Assembly (NCBI GenBank): GCA_965223435.1
Contig: CBDCWQ010000018.1
Span: forward strand, 372,001 to 436,000
Origin: CBDCWQ01 sp965223435
Lineage (GTDB): Bacteria; Myxococcota; Kuafuiibacteriia; Kuafuiibacteriales; Kuafuiibacteriaceae
Direction: 5' to 3'
DNA: 64,000 bases
The translations under genes were made by a program, and so were the position numbers. Numbering within the stretch: position 1 is the stretch's first letter; each line of letters opens with the position of its first letter. The notes below the pieces were generated by a model that did not search any database, was not told the DNA's origin, and saw only the letters and a program-made list of their open reading frames with translations. Positions 54,508 through 62,779 of the stretch are shown here, piece after piece.

Positions 54508-54536
54508 ATTAACCAAACGCCGTCGGGTCTTGTCAA
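54508..54536 (-). promoter_or_regulatory. Candidate sigma-70 promoter of the 4619-codon gene
   Basis: On the minus strand a perfect TTGACA (54531-54536) and GTTAAT (54508-54513, four of six matches to TATAAT) are separated by 17 bases. The start codon at 54433 lies about 75 bases downstream, and GAAGGA at about 11 bases before the ATG is a fair ribosome binding site. Confidence 0.5.
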
Positions 54537-54576
54537 CGTTTACAACGCTGCGCGGACAATCAAGGTTGACAAACCT

Positions 54577-54645
54577 GAGTCGCCCGCAAACCGGTGGAGC
54601 CGTTTGAGTCGTCCCCAAACCGATGGAATCGTTTGAGTCGCCTCA
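54577..54645. repeat. Degenerate 29-bp direct repeats between the giant gene and clpX
   Basis: Units at 54577-54605 and 54606-54634 share the pattern GAGTCG-N5-AAACCGRTGG followed by a TCGTTT-like end, and a third partial unit starts at 54635. The rest of the 292-base gap shows no gene and no clear terminator. Confidence 0.6.
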
Positions 54646-54725
54646 GGGAGAGAATACGAATCGGAGCTACCCTAAAAGCAACGCCAGAAGGGCCAAAGGG
54701 ATGACCGCAAAAAATTGAGCTTCGG

Positions 54726-56006
54726 TCAGGTGCCGGTGCGCTCGACCGTGTTGTGGGTGAGCTTGGGCGCTTCGTTGTCGCTAATGGTTTTCTTTGAGAG
54801 GAGAACCTCTACGACATCTTTCCGCGCTGGGACTTCGTACATGGTGTCCAGAAGCTTGCCTTCCAGAATAGCCCTTAGTCCACGGGCACCGGTCCCGGTG
54901 TCGATGGCTTTTTTGGCGATGGCGTCGATGGCGCCTTCTCCGAAAGAGAGCTTTACGCCGTCGAGTTCGAGCAGCTTCTGGTACTGTTTGACCAAGGCGT
55001 TTTTCGGCTTGGTGAGGATGTCTTTGAGCGCCTCTTCGTCCAGTTCATTGAGGCACGTGATCACCGGGAGTCGACCGGTGAATTCAGGAATCATCCCAAA
55101 TTTAAGAAGGTCGCCCGGCTGAACTTCTTTGAGGTATTCGCCAATCTTCTTGTCTCTTTTGGACTTGATGTTGGCGCCGAACCCCATGGTCTTCTTCCCG
55201 ATACGGTGTTCGATGATGGTCTCGAGCCCACAAAATGCACCACCGCAGATGAACAAGATATTGGTGGTGTCCATCTGCACAAAATCTTGCTGGGGATGTT
55301 TTCGTCCGCCTTTGGGGGGCAGGTTCGCAAGCGTGCCTTCAAGAATCTTGAGCAGGGCCTGCTGCACACCTTCCCCTGATACGTCTCGGGTGATGGAGGG
55401 CGATTCACTTTTTCTTGCCAGCTTGTCGATTTCGTCAATGTAGACGATGCCGCGGCTGGCGCGCTCAAGATCATTGTCGGCTGCTTGGAGAAGATTGACG
55501 AGAATATTTTCGACGTCCTCGCCCACGTATCCGGCCTCGGTGAGCGTCGTGGCGTCGGCAATGGTAAAGGGTACGTTCAAAATACGAGCAAGGGTCCGTG
55601 CCAGCAGCGTCTTGCCAGAGCCAGATGGCCCGATGAGGAGGATGTTGGACTTTTGAAGCTCGACTTCGTTTTCTTCTTCTTCGCTGTCTTTGGTGTTGCC
55701 GACGATGCGTTTGTAATGGTTGTGGACCGCAACGGCCAATGCCTTTTTGGCGCGCTCTTGTCCGATGACGTATTCGTCGAGAACGGATTTGATTTCTCTC
55801 GGTTTTAAGATCTGAAAAGCACCATCGCCTTGGCTGTCTTTGTCTTGCTCTTCAGCGATGATGTCGTTGCAGAGGCCGATGCATTCGTCGCAGATATATA
55901 CTGTTGGCCCTGCAATCAGCTTTTTGACTTCCTTTTGAGACTTGCCGCAAAAGGAGCAAGTCAGGTTGCCGCCGTAGCCGTCCTCGCGTTTCCCTCTATC
56001 ACCCAT
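54726..56006 (-). CDS. clpX: ATP-dependent Clp protease ATP-binding subunit ClpX
   Basis: 426 residues, normal for ClpX. The N-terminal zinc-binding domain has CSFCGKSQ and CDECIGLC. The AAA+ core shows Walker A (GPSGSGKTLLARTLA), Walker B (GIVYIDEIDKLA) and the ClpP-contact IGF-type loop region (RIGKKTMGFG). ClpX unfolds tagged proteins and feeds them into ClpP. It follows tig and clpP on the same strand, the standard bacterial order; a 70-base gap separates it from clpP. Confidence 0.98.
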   Translation of the reverse strand: MGDRGKREDGYGGNLTCSFCGKSQKEVKKLIAGPTVYICDECIGLCNDIIAEEQDKDSQGDGAFQILKPREIKSVLDEYVIGQERAKKALAVAVHNHYKRIVGNTKDSEEEENEVELQKSNILLIGPSGSGKTLLARTLARILNVPFTIADATTLTEAGYVGEDVENILVNLLQAADNDLERASRGIVYIDEIDKLARKSESPSITRDVSGEGVQQALLKILEGTLANLPPKGGRKHPQQDFVQMDTTNILFICGGAFCGLETIIEHRIGKKTMGFGANIKSKRDKKIGEYLKEVQPGDLLKFGMIPEFTGRLPVITCLNELDEEALKDILTKPKNALVKQYQKLLELDGVKLSFGEGAIDAIAKKAIDTGTGARGLRAILEGKLLDTMYEVPARKDVVEVLLSKKTISDNEAPKLTHNTVERTGT

Positions 56007-56076
56007 GCGGTCTTAACATCACGCCCGATTTTTCAACGGGCTTCAATGCCTCCTCAGCTATCTTCAAGATTACCTG

Positions 56077-56685
56077 TCAAACTGGATCGATGGAAGTCGC
56101 TGATTTATTTGCCAGCACGTCATCCACCAGGCCATATTCTTTTGCTTCGATGGCGGACATGTAGAAATCCCTGTCCCCGTCGCTCGAGATTTTATCGAGG
56201 GTTTGCCCTGAGTGTTTGGCCAGGATCCCGTTGAGAAGCTCCTTCATTTTGAGAATCTCTTTGGCCTGGATTTGGATATCTGACGCCTGGCCACGCGCGC
56301 CCCCCAGGGGCTGATGAATCATCACGCGGGAGTGGGGCAGGGCTTTTCGGCGCCCGGAGGTCCCGGCCGCGAGGATGACCGCGCCCATGGAGGCGGCCTG
56401 CCCGATGCAGATGGTGGTAATGGGGCATCGCACGTACTGCATCGTGTCGTAAATCGCCAGTCCGGCCATCACCGAGCCCCCTGGGCTGTTGATGTATAGG
56501 TTGACGTCTTTTTCCGGGTCTTCGGACTCGAGGAACAGGAGCTGGGCGACAATGACGTTCGCGATGTCATCGGTGATTTCTGTGCCCAAGAACACGATCC
56601 GATCCTTCATGAGGCGTGACCAAATGTCGTACGCCCGCTCTCCCCGGTGTGTTTGTTCGATAACGGTGGGGACAAGATAGCTCAC
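56077..56685 (-). CDS. clpP: ATP-dependent Clp protease proteolytic subunit ClpP
   Basis: 202 residues. The serine protease triad is visible: Ser99 in GQAASMGA, His124 in MIHQPLGG and Asp173 in DRDFYM. LYINSPGGSVMAGLAIYD is the conserved substrate-groove segment. The protein forms a two-ring tetradecamer that degrades substrates delivered by ClpX, encoded next. Confidence 0.98.
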   Translation of the reverse strand: MSYLVPTVIEQTHRGERAYDIWSRLMKDRIVFLGTEITDDIANVIVAQLLFLESEDPEKDVNLYINSPGGSVMAGLAIYDTMQYVRCPITTICIGQAASMGAVILAAGTSGRRKALPHSRVMIHQPLGGARGQASDIQIQAKEILKMKELLNGILAKHSGQTLDKISSDGDRDFYMSAIEAKEYGLVDDVLANKSATSIDPV

Positions 56686-57158
56686 GGATGGGTTCCTTTC
56701 GGCCTGTATGGCAAAGGTTCACGGTGGGAGGGGCTGGCTGTCTGCCAGACCCGGCGTACCTACCGCGACCTGTTCGTACATCGTGGCGGTTCCGGAGGCC
56801 CACGTCCATCCCCCCGTGGTGAAAATCGAAAAATTTTTCCGTCCAGGTTTTCCTGGCACGGGGTCACGCTAGCGCCCATCTCGTCACTTCTCATGAGGCT
56901 TTGGGCGCCTACCCTCTTTCCTATCGATGTGGCAAAGGCGTCACCCAGACGCCACGGGAGCTCGTGAGATGTGCTCTAATCCCCTGGTATACGAATGGAC
57001 CACCTGATGATTTGCGCGTGAGTCGGCCACGGGGGGCCGGTCGGGCGCCGTGGCGCCGAACAGGCAGGGCCGAAGCTTTGCGCGTCGACCGACGTGCTCG
57101 AGAGTCTGGCCCGTCGAATTCGGGTACGCGTACGGGCAAGGGCACGCGCACGGGAGCG
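56686..57158. other. tig-clpP intergenic region with inverted repeats
   Basis: The gap between tig and clpP holds no convincing gene. CCAGG-TTTT-CCTGG (56843-56856) is a perfect short hairpin followed on the minus strand by ACGGAAAAATTTTTC, so it may act as a terminator. GAAAAATTTTTC (56828-56839) is a 12-bp AT palindrome and could also belong to the clpP promoter region. I find no certain -35/-10 pair. Confidence 0.35.
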
Positions 57159-57176
57159 GGGTGTTTTTCAACACCC
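57159..57176 (-). terminator. Hairpin just after tig
   Basis: GGGTGTT and AACACCC form a perfect 7-bp stem with a 4-base loop, beginning 6 bases after the tig stop codon. A U-tract is missing, so it may stabilise the 3' end or weaken read-through into clpP rather than act as a full intrinsic terminator. Confidence 0.5.
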
Positions 57177-57181
57177 TGCTG

Positions 57182-58489
57182 CTAGGGATCGCTGGGCGCT
57201 TCGTCTTCTGGCTCTTCGGTCACTTGGGCGTGGGCGACAACCAGGTCCAGGGCTTTGTCTTGACGAAGGTTGTACCGCAAAGATTCGATTTGCTCTTGGT
57301 CCTTGAGCTGCTCTTTGAGCTGCTTGAGGCCGATTCGGTGTTCTCGGGCGAGCTCTTGGATTCGCGCCTCGAGGTCGGCATCGGAGACCTCAATCGCCTC
57401 TTCACGCGCCACGGCCTCCAGGAGGAGCATTCCGGCGACCTGCGTTTCCGCGCGTGCCCGCCCGTCGGCTCGCAGTTTTTCGAGCGTGCCTTGCATGGCC
57501 AGGTCTTTGCTGGATTCGACCGCCCGTTTCACGTCTTGCAGGGCAAAATCGAGCTGTCTTTCAACCATCAGCGGGGGAACATCCACAGTGTTCTCCTCGG
57601 CGAGCTTCTCAAGGACCAAGTTTCTTAAAGCCTGTCGGCTTTTTGCGCTCTCGCGGGTCTTCAAGTTTTCCCGTACCTTGTCCTTGAGTTCGCTAAGGCT
57701 ATCGTATTCGCCCAGATCTTTGGCAAATTCGTCGTCGAGCTCAGGGAGGATCTTCCGTTTGATTTCCTTGAGATCGACTTTCCAGTCGACCTTCTTGCCT
57801 CTCGCTTCCTCGGCGCCTTGGTCTTTGGGGAAGGTGAGTTGGAAGTTTTTCTGATCCCCGATGTTCATTCCGATGAGTTCTTGTTCGAACCCTGGAATCA
57901 TTTGCTTGGCCCCCACCTCGACGGTGTAGTTGATGCCCTTGCCCCCCTTGAAGGTTTCGCCGCCGATGTAACCAAAGAAGTCGATGACTGCGAGGTCGCC
58001 TTCCTCTACGGTTTTCCGATCGGTCACCTGTTCGATCACCATCGCTTTGGTCCGGAGCTGCTCCAGTTCTTTCGCGATGTCTTCGTCGGCAATGGCCCGA
58101 ACCTTCTGGGTGACCTGCAGGCCCTTGTAGGTCTTCACGTCGATCTCGGGTTTGACTTCGACGGTCGCCACAAACTTGAGAGGGGTGTCGGGCTCGATGG
58201 TGGGCGTTTCGTCCAGCGTCGGGCTGTTGATGGGCATCAGAGACTTTTCAGCGATCGCCTTCTTGTAGGAATCGTCGAGGATTCGATTGAGGACTTCGCC
58301 TTCCACCGTGGTCCGATAGATTTGCTCGAGTAGCTTGCGAGGCACCTTTCCGGCCCGGAACCCTTTGACCCGCGCCCGTTTCGCCAAACCCCGGTAGGCC
58401 TCATCGAGTTCTTCTTTGATGGTGTTCCAGGGCACCTCGATGGCGAGCCGCCGCTGGGCGGCGGAAATTGTTTCGACCTCAATTTTCAT
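57182..58489 (-). CDS. tig: Trigger factor (ribosome-associated chaperone and prolyl isomerase)
   Basis: 435 residues. The ribosome-binding signature GFRAGKVP is at 43-50. The FKBP-type isomerase domain (about 155-245) contains EEGDLAVIDFFGYI and GAKQMIPGFEQELIG, and a long helical C-terminal chaperone arm follows (from about 250). It binds near the exit tunnel and shields nascent chains. Its position ahead of clpP-clpX is conserved across bacteria. Confidence 0.97.
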   Translation of the reverse strand: MKIEVETISAAQRRLAIEVPWNTIKEELDEAYRGLAKRARVKGFRAGKVPRKLLEQIYRTTVEGEVLNRILDDSYKKAIAEKSLMPINSPTLDETPTIEPDTPLKFVATVEVKPEIDVKTYKGLQVTQKVRAIADEDIAKELEQLRTKAMVIEQVTDRKTVEEGDLAVIDFFGYIGGETFKGGKGINYTVEVGAKQMIPGFEQELIGMNIGDQKNFQLTFPKDQGAEEARGKKVDWKVDLKEIKRKILPELDDEFAKDLGEYDSLSELKDKVRENLKTRESAKSRQALRNLVLEKLAEENTVDVPPLMVERQLDFALQDVKRAVESSKDLAMQGTLEKLRADGRARAETQVAGMLLLEAVAREEAIEVSDADLEARIQELAREHRIGLKQLKEQLKDQEQIESLRYNLRQDKALDLVVAHAQVTEEPEDEAPSDP

Positions 58490-58552
58490 ACTGCTTGATG
58501 CCTTTCTCAGTGCTTCGCTGTCGCGATGGCTTGTCAGGGACGCCCAGGGTCA

Positions 58553-58634
58553 TGCGAGAAGCGGGACTCGAACCCGCACGGTGTTACCCGCTGGAACCTA
58601 AATCCAGTGCGTCTACCAATTCCGCCATCCTCGC
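58553..58634 (-). tRNA. tRNA-Leu (anticodon UAG)
   Basis: The minus strand folds as a class II tRNA of 82 bases: acceptor GCGAGGA pairs with TTCTCGC (one G-U) with discriminator A; the anticodon arm is CTGGA-TTTAGGT-TCCAG with anticodon TAG; the variable arm is long; the T-arm is GCGGG-TTCGAGT-CCCGC. CCA is not encoded. It lies 63 bases upstream of tig on the same strand and may share its promoter region. Confidence 0.95.
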
Positions 58635-58767
58635 ATGCTTCGCCATCCTCGCCGCGCCGGGATCCGGTTAACCCCGACCAAGAATCTGCACCCCTGGGTA
58701 CACCGGTCGGCTGGTGCAGCCAACCGGAAATTGCGTCACCCCACGCGAACAGGCCCCACAAGCACCT

Positions 58768-59076
58768 CGCCGGGGCACCGGGGACAGGCACCCCCCTCAA
58801 GACGGGCGGCCTGTTGCTCCCCCCTTCGCCGGGGGGTGCCTGTCCCCTCTGGCGTCTTCCCCTCAGCCTTCGCCGGGGCACCGGGGACAGGCACCCCCCT
58901 CAAGACGGGCGGCCTGTTGCTCCCCCCTTCGCCGGGGGGTGCCTGTCCCCTCTGGCGTCTTCCCCTCAGCCTTCGCCGGGGCACCGGGGACAGGCACCCC
59001 CCTCAAGACGGGCGGCCTGTTGCTCTCCCCTTCGCCGGGGGGTGCCTGTCCCCCTCTGGCCCCTTCGGCCGGGGTG
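58768..59076. repeat. 103-bp tandem repeat with GGGGACAGGCACC palindromes, three copies
   Basis: Copies begin at 58768, 58871 and 58974; the first two are nearly identical and the third diverges at its end. Each has GGGGACAGGCACCCCCC and its inverse GGGGGGTGCCTGTCCCC about 40 bases apart, giving a strong hairpin. GGGGACAGGCACC-type palindromes are scattered in many bacterial genomes as REP-like sequences. A related palindrome, GGGGCCTGACCCC, lies at 59195-59207 just before queC. A long open frame through the array is produced by the repeat and is not a gene. Confidence 0.9.
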
Positions 59077-59223
59077 CCAGTCCCCTCTCGACGCGGTGTG
59101 TCCTGTGATCGCAAGGCCGACTCCGTGTTAACCCGAAAAACGCTTGGACCTTTCTCGGTGCCGAAGCTAGAGTCCCTCGAAGAAGGCGTTTGGTGGGGCC
59201 TGACCCCGCTGCATGACGGGGTT

Positions 59224-59934
59224 GTGGGTGCATCGAGCATAGAGGCCAAGCCTCGTGCAGTCGTGTTGCTGTCGGGCGGACTCGATTCGGCAACCGTCGC
59301 TGCGCTCGCGCTCCGCGACGGTCGTGCGGTGACTGCGCTCTCTTTTGACTACGGCCAGCGCCAACGCATCGAGCTCGAGTCTGCGAAACGTGTCGCCGAA
59401 AGTCTTGGCATTCAAGACCATCGCGTCGTGCCCTTTGATCTTTCGGCCATCGGGGGTTCCGCCCTGACCAGCGATGAACTGGAGGTCCCCAAGAACAAGT
59501 CCGTTCAGGCGGGCCAAATACCCGTGACCTACGTGCCCGCCCGAAACACCATCTTTTTATCGGTGGCCATGGGCTTGGCCGAGGTCGTGGGTGCGTGGGA
59601 GGTCTACTTTGGGGCCAATGCGCTCGACTATTCCGGCTATCCCGATTGCCGTCCCGCTTTTGTCGAGGCCTTCGAAGCCCTCGCCAAGGTTGCAACCCGT
59701 GCCGCCGATCTGAAACACGGTCAGCTCAAAATCTGTGCTCCGCTCATCCAGATGAGCAAGGCCGACATCATTCAAACGGGCTTGACCCTAGGTGTCGACT
59801 ACAGCCTGACCCATTCTTGCTACGCCCCATCGGGAAACTTGGCCTGCGGTCGGTGCGATGCGTGCACCCTGCGGCTTCGGGGTTTTCGAGCTCTGGGCGT
59901 CCAAGACCCGGTCGCCTACGTCGAGGAAGGATGA
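59224..59934 (+). CDS. queC: 7-cyano-7-deazaguanine synthase (QueC)
   Basis: 236 residues from GTG 59224, the expected length. The PP-loop ATP-binding motif is VVLLSGGLDSATVAAL, and the C-terminal zinc site is SCYAPSGNLACGRCDAC. QueC converts 7-carboxy-7-deazaguanine with ammonia and ATP to preQ0, the precursor of queuosine. The start is uncertain: no in-frame ATG exists between the repeats and the P-loop. queD follows after one base. Confidence 0.93.
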   Translation: MGASSIEAKPRAVVLLSGGLDSATVAALALRDGRAVTALSFDYGQRQRIELESAKRVAESLGIQDHRVVPFDLSAIGGSALTSDELEVPKNKSVQAGQIPVTYVPARNTIFLSVAMGLAEVVGAWEVYFGANALDYSGYPDCRPAFVEAFEALAKVATRAADLKHGQLKICAPLIQMSKADIIQTGLTLGVDYSLTHSCYAPSGNLACGRCDACTLRLRGFRALGVQDPVAYVEEG

Positions 59935-59935
59935 A

Positions 59936-60298
59936 ATGCAGGCAGAGGTCCGAAAAACAGTCCGTTTTGAGGCGGCTCACCGGCTGCCAAACCTACCTGA
60001 GGGTCACAAATGCCGACGTCTGCATGGCCATTCGTTTCGGGTTGAAATCTGTATCGGCGGCGAAGTCGACCCTCATACCGGCTGGGTCCGGGACTTTGCG
60101 GATTTGGAGGCGGCCTTTGCGCCCTTGCACAAGATCCTCGACCACAACTACCTCAACGAAGTGGAAGGTCTTGAGAACCCAAGCAGCGAGGTTCTGGCCC
60201 ACTGGATCTGGTTCCGCCTGGTCGATGCCCTTCCCGGCCTCCTAGAAGTCACCGTCCGCGAGACATGCACTGCGAGCTGTACCTACAGGGGAAAATAG
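59936..60298 (+). CDS. queD: 6-carboxytetrahydropterin synthase (QueD)
   Basis: 120 residues. Zinc-binding histidines are in FEAAHRLP and LHGHSF; the catalytic Cys lies in CRRLHGHS, and RETCTASCTY carries the conserved Glu. QueD turns dihydroneopterin triphosphate into 6-carboxytetrahydropterin, two steps before QueC. The ATG at 59936 is one base after the queC stop, so the two genes form an operon. Confidence 0.94.
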   Translation: MQAEVRKTVRFEAAHRLPNLPEGHKCRRLHGHSFRVEICIGGEVDPHTGWVRDFADLEAAFAPLHKILDHNYLNEVEGLENPSSEVLAHWIWFRLVDALPGLLEVTVRETCTASCTYRGK

Positions 60299-60487
60299 AG
60301 GTTGCTCGAATTGCGCCTCAGCCACGGGTGAGGTGCGCGGCGCAGCCCGGAACCCGCAAAAGCGCCGCGGATCGCTAAGGGCATGTACGACGACATCGCA
60401 GAGCCTGCGACAAGTGGTCGCCGAAGAATTGCGGATTGACGCAATAGTTCGTATTTCTACGGGTGCATGCGTGAATGCTTAGGGTGG

Positions 60488-61039
60488 ATGACAAACTGTC
60501 CGAACCACCAGGGCTGTCCTCAGAATTGGCTAGAACGGTCGGTCTCAGAGATCCCTGTCGAGGTGTCCTGCCACGTTTGTGGCCGTCAGGTCTTCTTGGT
60601 GGCAACCGAAGACCAGTTTCAATCGAAAGCCGAGATCACCGAACTGTCCGCCTACCCCGTGGTCCCCTGCGTCAGCATTCCTTCTGCCGACGGCGTGCCG
60701 GCATCCCCTCGGGCCAAGAGCCTTGTGGGCCCACCGCCGATTGCTCAGGCGGTTTCGAGCCGCTCTTGGCAGCTTTACCTCAATGACGGCGAGGTGATCA
60801 AAGTCGACAAAGATACGATGATCATCGGTCGGAGCCGAACGTGCGACGTGGTGATCAACTCCGCAAAAATTTCGCGCCAGCACGCAAGTCTGAACCGTGT
60901 CGACGGAGACCTTTTCATCGAAGATTTGGGCTCCGCAAACGGTGTTTGGTGTGGCGGCGAAAAGGTCAGCCGCGCCAAGATCAAGCCCGGAGAGACCTAC
61001 AACATTTCCGATGAGTCTTTGACCTTCGAGACGATGTAG
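60488..61039 (+). CDS. FHA-domain protein with N-terminal Cys-rich segment
   Basis: 183 residues from ATG 60488; an ATG seven codons upstream (60467) is possible. The N-terminus has CPNHQGC and, near 30, CHVCGRQV, suggesting a small zinc-binding module. The C-terminal half (about 92-183) is a forkhead-associated domain with the phosphothreonine-binding residues GRSRTCDVVI, SRQHASL and GSANGVW. FHA domains bind phosphothreonine on partners of Ser/Thr kinases, which are abundant in myxobacteria. It is 17 bases upstream of the NTAQ1-like gene and probably cotranscribed with it. Confidence 0.88.
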   Translation: MTNCPNHQGCPQNWLERSVSEIPVEVSCHVCGRQVFLVATEDQFQSKAEITELSAYPVVPCVSIPSADGVPASPRAKSLVGPPPIAQAVSSRSWQLYLNDGEVIKVDKDTMIIGRSRTCDVVINSAKISRQHASLNRVDGDLFIEDLGSANGVWCGGEKVSRAKIKPGETYNISDESLTFETM

Positions 61040-61056
61040 CGGTCCAATCATCGCCC

Positions 61057-61671
61057 GTGCCCAAGCGTCTTACCGCAAGCCCAAGTAGCCCCGCTCGGGC
61101 AGCGCCCGAGTCTTTGGCGCCCATCACGCGCGCTGGATGTCGGTACGCCGCCTGCTACTGCGAAGAAAACATCTGGCACCTCGCTGGCGACCCTCGCCTC
61201 CACACGGACCGGCGTACGGTTCTGTTCATCGCAAGCCACGAAGCTGTTTGCCCGTTCTGGAGCCAAAAGGCGGCTCCTCTCGGACAGCCGCTGGCCTGGG
61301 ACTACCACGTCGTGTTGGCCTTGACTCACGCCCACGGGCCGACCGTCTATGACCTGGACTCCCGCCTGCCGTTCCCCTGTTCCCTGGAAACCTACCTATC
61401 CCGCACGTTTTTCCTGGAACGTATCAAGCCCGCATTTCACCCTCGGTTTCGAGCCATCGACGCCAACGCCTTCCGGGCGGAGTTCGCCTCCGACCGAAGC
61501 CACATGAAAACCGAAGCCGGTTTTGTCGCCCCTGTCCCCCCATGGCCACCCATCCAGACCGAACACGAAACCATGAATCTCAGCCGCTACACCAACATGT
61601 CCGAGCCCCACCCCGGAACCGTGCTCGATCTCCCTTCGCTCCCAAACTGGCTTTCCCGACTACACCCCTAG
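61057..61671 (+). CDS. NTAQ1-like protein N-terminal glutamine amidohydrolase
   Basis: 204 residues from GTG 61057. It shows all signatures of the eukaryotic NTAQ1 family: CYCEENIWHL (nucleophile Cys35), WDYHVVL (His84), VYDLDSRLPFPC (Asp99) and FASDRSHM. NTAQ1 deamidates an N-terminal Gln to Glu, creating a secondary destabilising residue in the Arg/N-degron pathway. In a bacterium the product could be tied to a leucyl/phenylalanyl or Bpt-type transferase and ClpS-ClpAP, but those genes are not in the window. The clpXP block nearby is not evidence of a link. Confidence 0.9.
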   Translation: MPKRLTASPSSPARAAPESLAPITRAGCRYAACYCEENIWHLAGDPRLHTDRRTVLFIASHEAVCPFWSQKAAPLGQPLAWDYHVVLALTHAHGPTVYDLDSRLPFPCSLETYLSRTFFLERIKPAFHPRFRAIDANAFRAEFASDRSHMKTEAGFVAPVPPWPPIQTEHETMNLSRYTNMSEPHPGTVLDLPSLPNWLSRLHP

Positions 61672-61693
61672 CAGGGTGGCCTGGCCAAAGGCT

Positions 61694-62020
61694 TCAGAGA
61701 CCGGTGGACGAGGTTTTACCCAGCTCCTTGTCACTGCTCGGACGAATCTCGAAGCCATCGAGTTTTTGGGCCGTCAGCTCGTTTTTGCTGTGCTCTTGGA
61801 CGTCCGCACTGCTGGGCCCGCCCTTGCATCGCGCCACCATCGTGTCCACCGCAGATTTTTCCCCCTGCAGTACAATCTCAACCCGCCCGTCGAACAAGTT
61901 CCGGACCCACCCCCTGAGGCCAAGCCCGACCGCCTCCCTTTGGGTCCAGTAGCGAAACCCGACCCCCTGCACGATCCCCCGAACGATCACGTGTGTCGTT
62001 GGTGTTCCTCCGGCCCCCAC
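61694..62020 (-). CDS. acyP: Acylphosphatase
   Basis: 108 residues from GTG 62020. The catalytic motif is VRGIVQGVGFRYW (Arg in GFR) followed by GLRGWVRNLFDGRVEIVLQG (conserved Asn). It hydrolyses acyl phosphates such as acetyl or carbamoyl phosphate. It converges with the NTAQ1-like gene, with a 22-base gap. The C-terminal 20 residues extend a little beyond the family norm. Confidence 0.93.
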   Translation of the reverse strand: MGAGGTPTTHVIVRGIVQGVGFRYWTQREAVGLGLRGWVRNLFDGRVEIVLQGEKSAVDTMVARCKGGPSSADVQEHSKNELTAQKLDGFEIRPSSDKELGKTSSTGL

Positions 62021-62084
62021 ACGTTTACTCTGCGCCGAGAACCACCACTACTCAAGTCCCAAAAAGCCATGCTAAGCCAACCCC

Positions 62085-62180
62085 GGGGGCGCGCTCGCGG
62101 CTGGTGCGCGGCTCGGTTTTCAAAACCGATGGAGGTTCTTCAACAAGGACCTCGGCGGGTTCGATTCCCGTGCGCTTCCG
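62085..62180 (+). tRNA. selC: tRNA-Sec (selenocysteine, anticodon UCA)
   Basis: 96 bases, the size of bacterial tRNA-Sec. The acceptor is 8 bp: GGGGGCGC pairs with GCGCTTCC through six Watson-Crick and two G-U pairs, with discriminator G. The anticodon arm is TCGGT-TTTCAAA-ACCGA with UCA. The variable arm is very long (GAGGTTCTT...AAGGACCTC), and the T-loop is TTCGATT. CCA is not encoded. The gene implies SelA, SelB and selenoproteins elsewhere in the genome. Confidence 0.92.
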
Positions 62181-62249
62181 TACTTACCTGGTTATCGGCG
62201 ATGTAAAATCGCCTGCCAGGCTACGTTCGCTGGGGCTCACTGCGCGCCC

Positions 62250-62452
62250 TTCGGGCTTTCGTATTTCTGTGGGGGAGGCCTTCGGGCTTTCGTATTTCTG
62301 TGGGGGAGGCCTTCGGGCTTTCGTATTTCTGTGGGGGAGGCCTTCGGGCTTTCGTATTTCTGTGGGGGAGGCCTTCGGGCTTTCGTATTTCTGTGGGGGA
62401 GGCCTTCGGGCTTTCGTATTTCTGTGGGGGAGGCCTTCGGGCTTTCGTTTTT
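62250..62452. repeat. 31-bp tandem repeat array, six copies plus a diverged seventh
   Basis: A 31-bp unit starting TTCGGGCTTTCGTATTTCTG repeats without spacers at 62250, 62281, 62312, 62343, 62374 and 62405; a partial, changed copy begins at 62436. Because 31 is not a multiple of three, a translated product would cycle through all three frames, giving false open frames on both strands. It lies 70 bases after tRNA-Sec. Confidence 0.95.
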
Positions 62453-62779
62453 CGTTGGTCGGGCGTCTTTGTCTCGATAGGGTACGTCGGATATCTACAG
62501 ACCAAATGCCTTCCAGCGCGACTTGTTCAGCCTCATGAACCTCTTCCGGTACGTAGCCCCCGAAGAGTTACTCCGGCGTTTCGAACCTATCGCAGCCGTT
62601 GGATCGTCATGCGCTCTGCTGCGGACTGGGCCTGGCTCAGTCTCAGCGACCCGAGTACTCGTCTCACCCGCGGTGGTCTTTCTATTTGTTCGGTCTCCGA
62701 TGGTCTCTACTATGTACGAGCTACCAAAGCCGCAGTCCAGGCCCGATATCCATGAATCTGAAGGGATGCTCTGAGGAGC
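62453..62779. other. Stretch without a supportable gene
   Basis: An open frame at 62523-62774 (NLFRYVAPEELLRRFEPIAAV near its start) has some protein-like character at its beginning but no recognisable family and no ribosome binding site. I leave it uncalled; it could be a decayed gene remnant. Confidence 0.3.

Noticed and set aside
58714..59223. Long N-terminal extension of QueC through the repeats
   Set aside because: The extension is translated 103-bp repeat; QueC is complete from 59224.
62250..62452. CRISPR-like array
   Set aside because: The 31-bp units follow each other directly without spacers and no cas gene is near.
62221..62755. Open frames through the 31-bp array
   Set aside because: They arise from the repeat in all frames on both strands, with no ribosome binding site or similarity.
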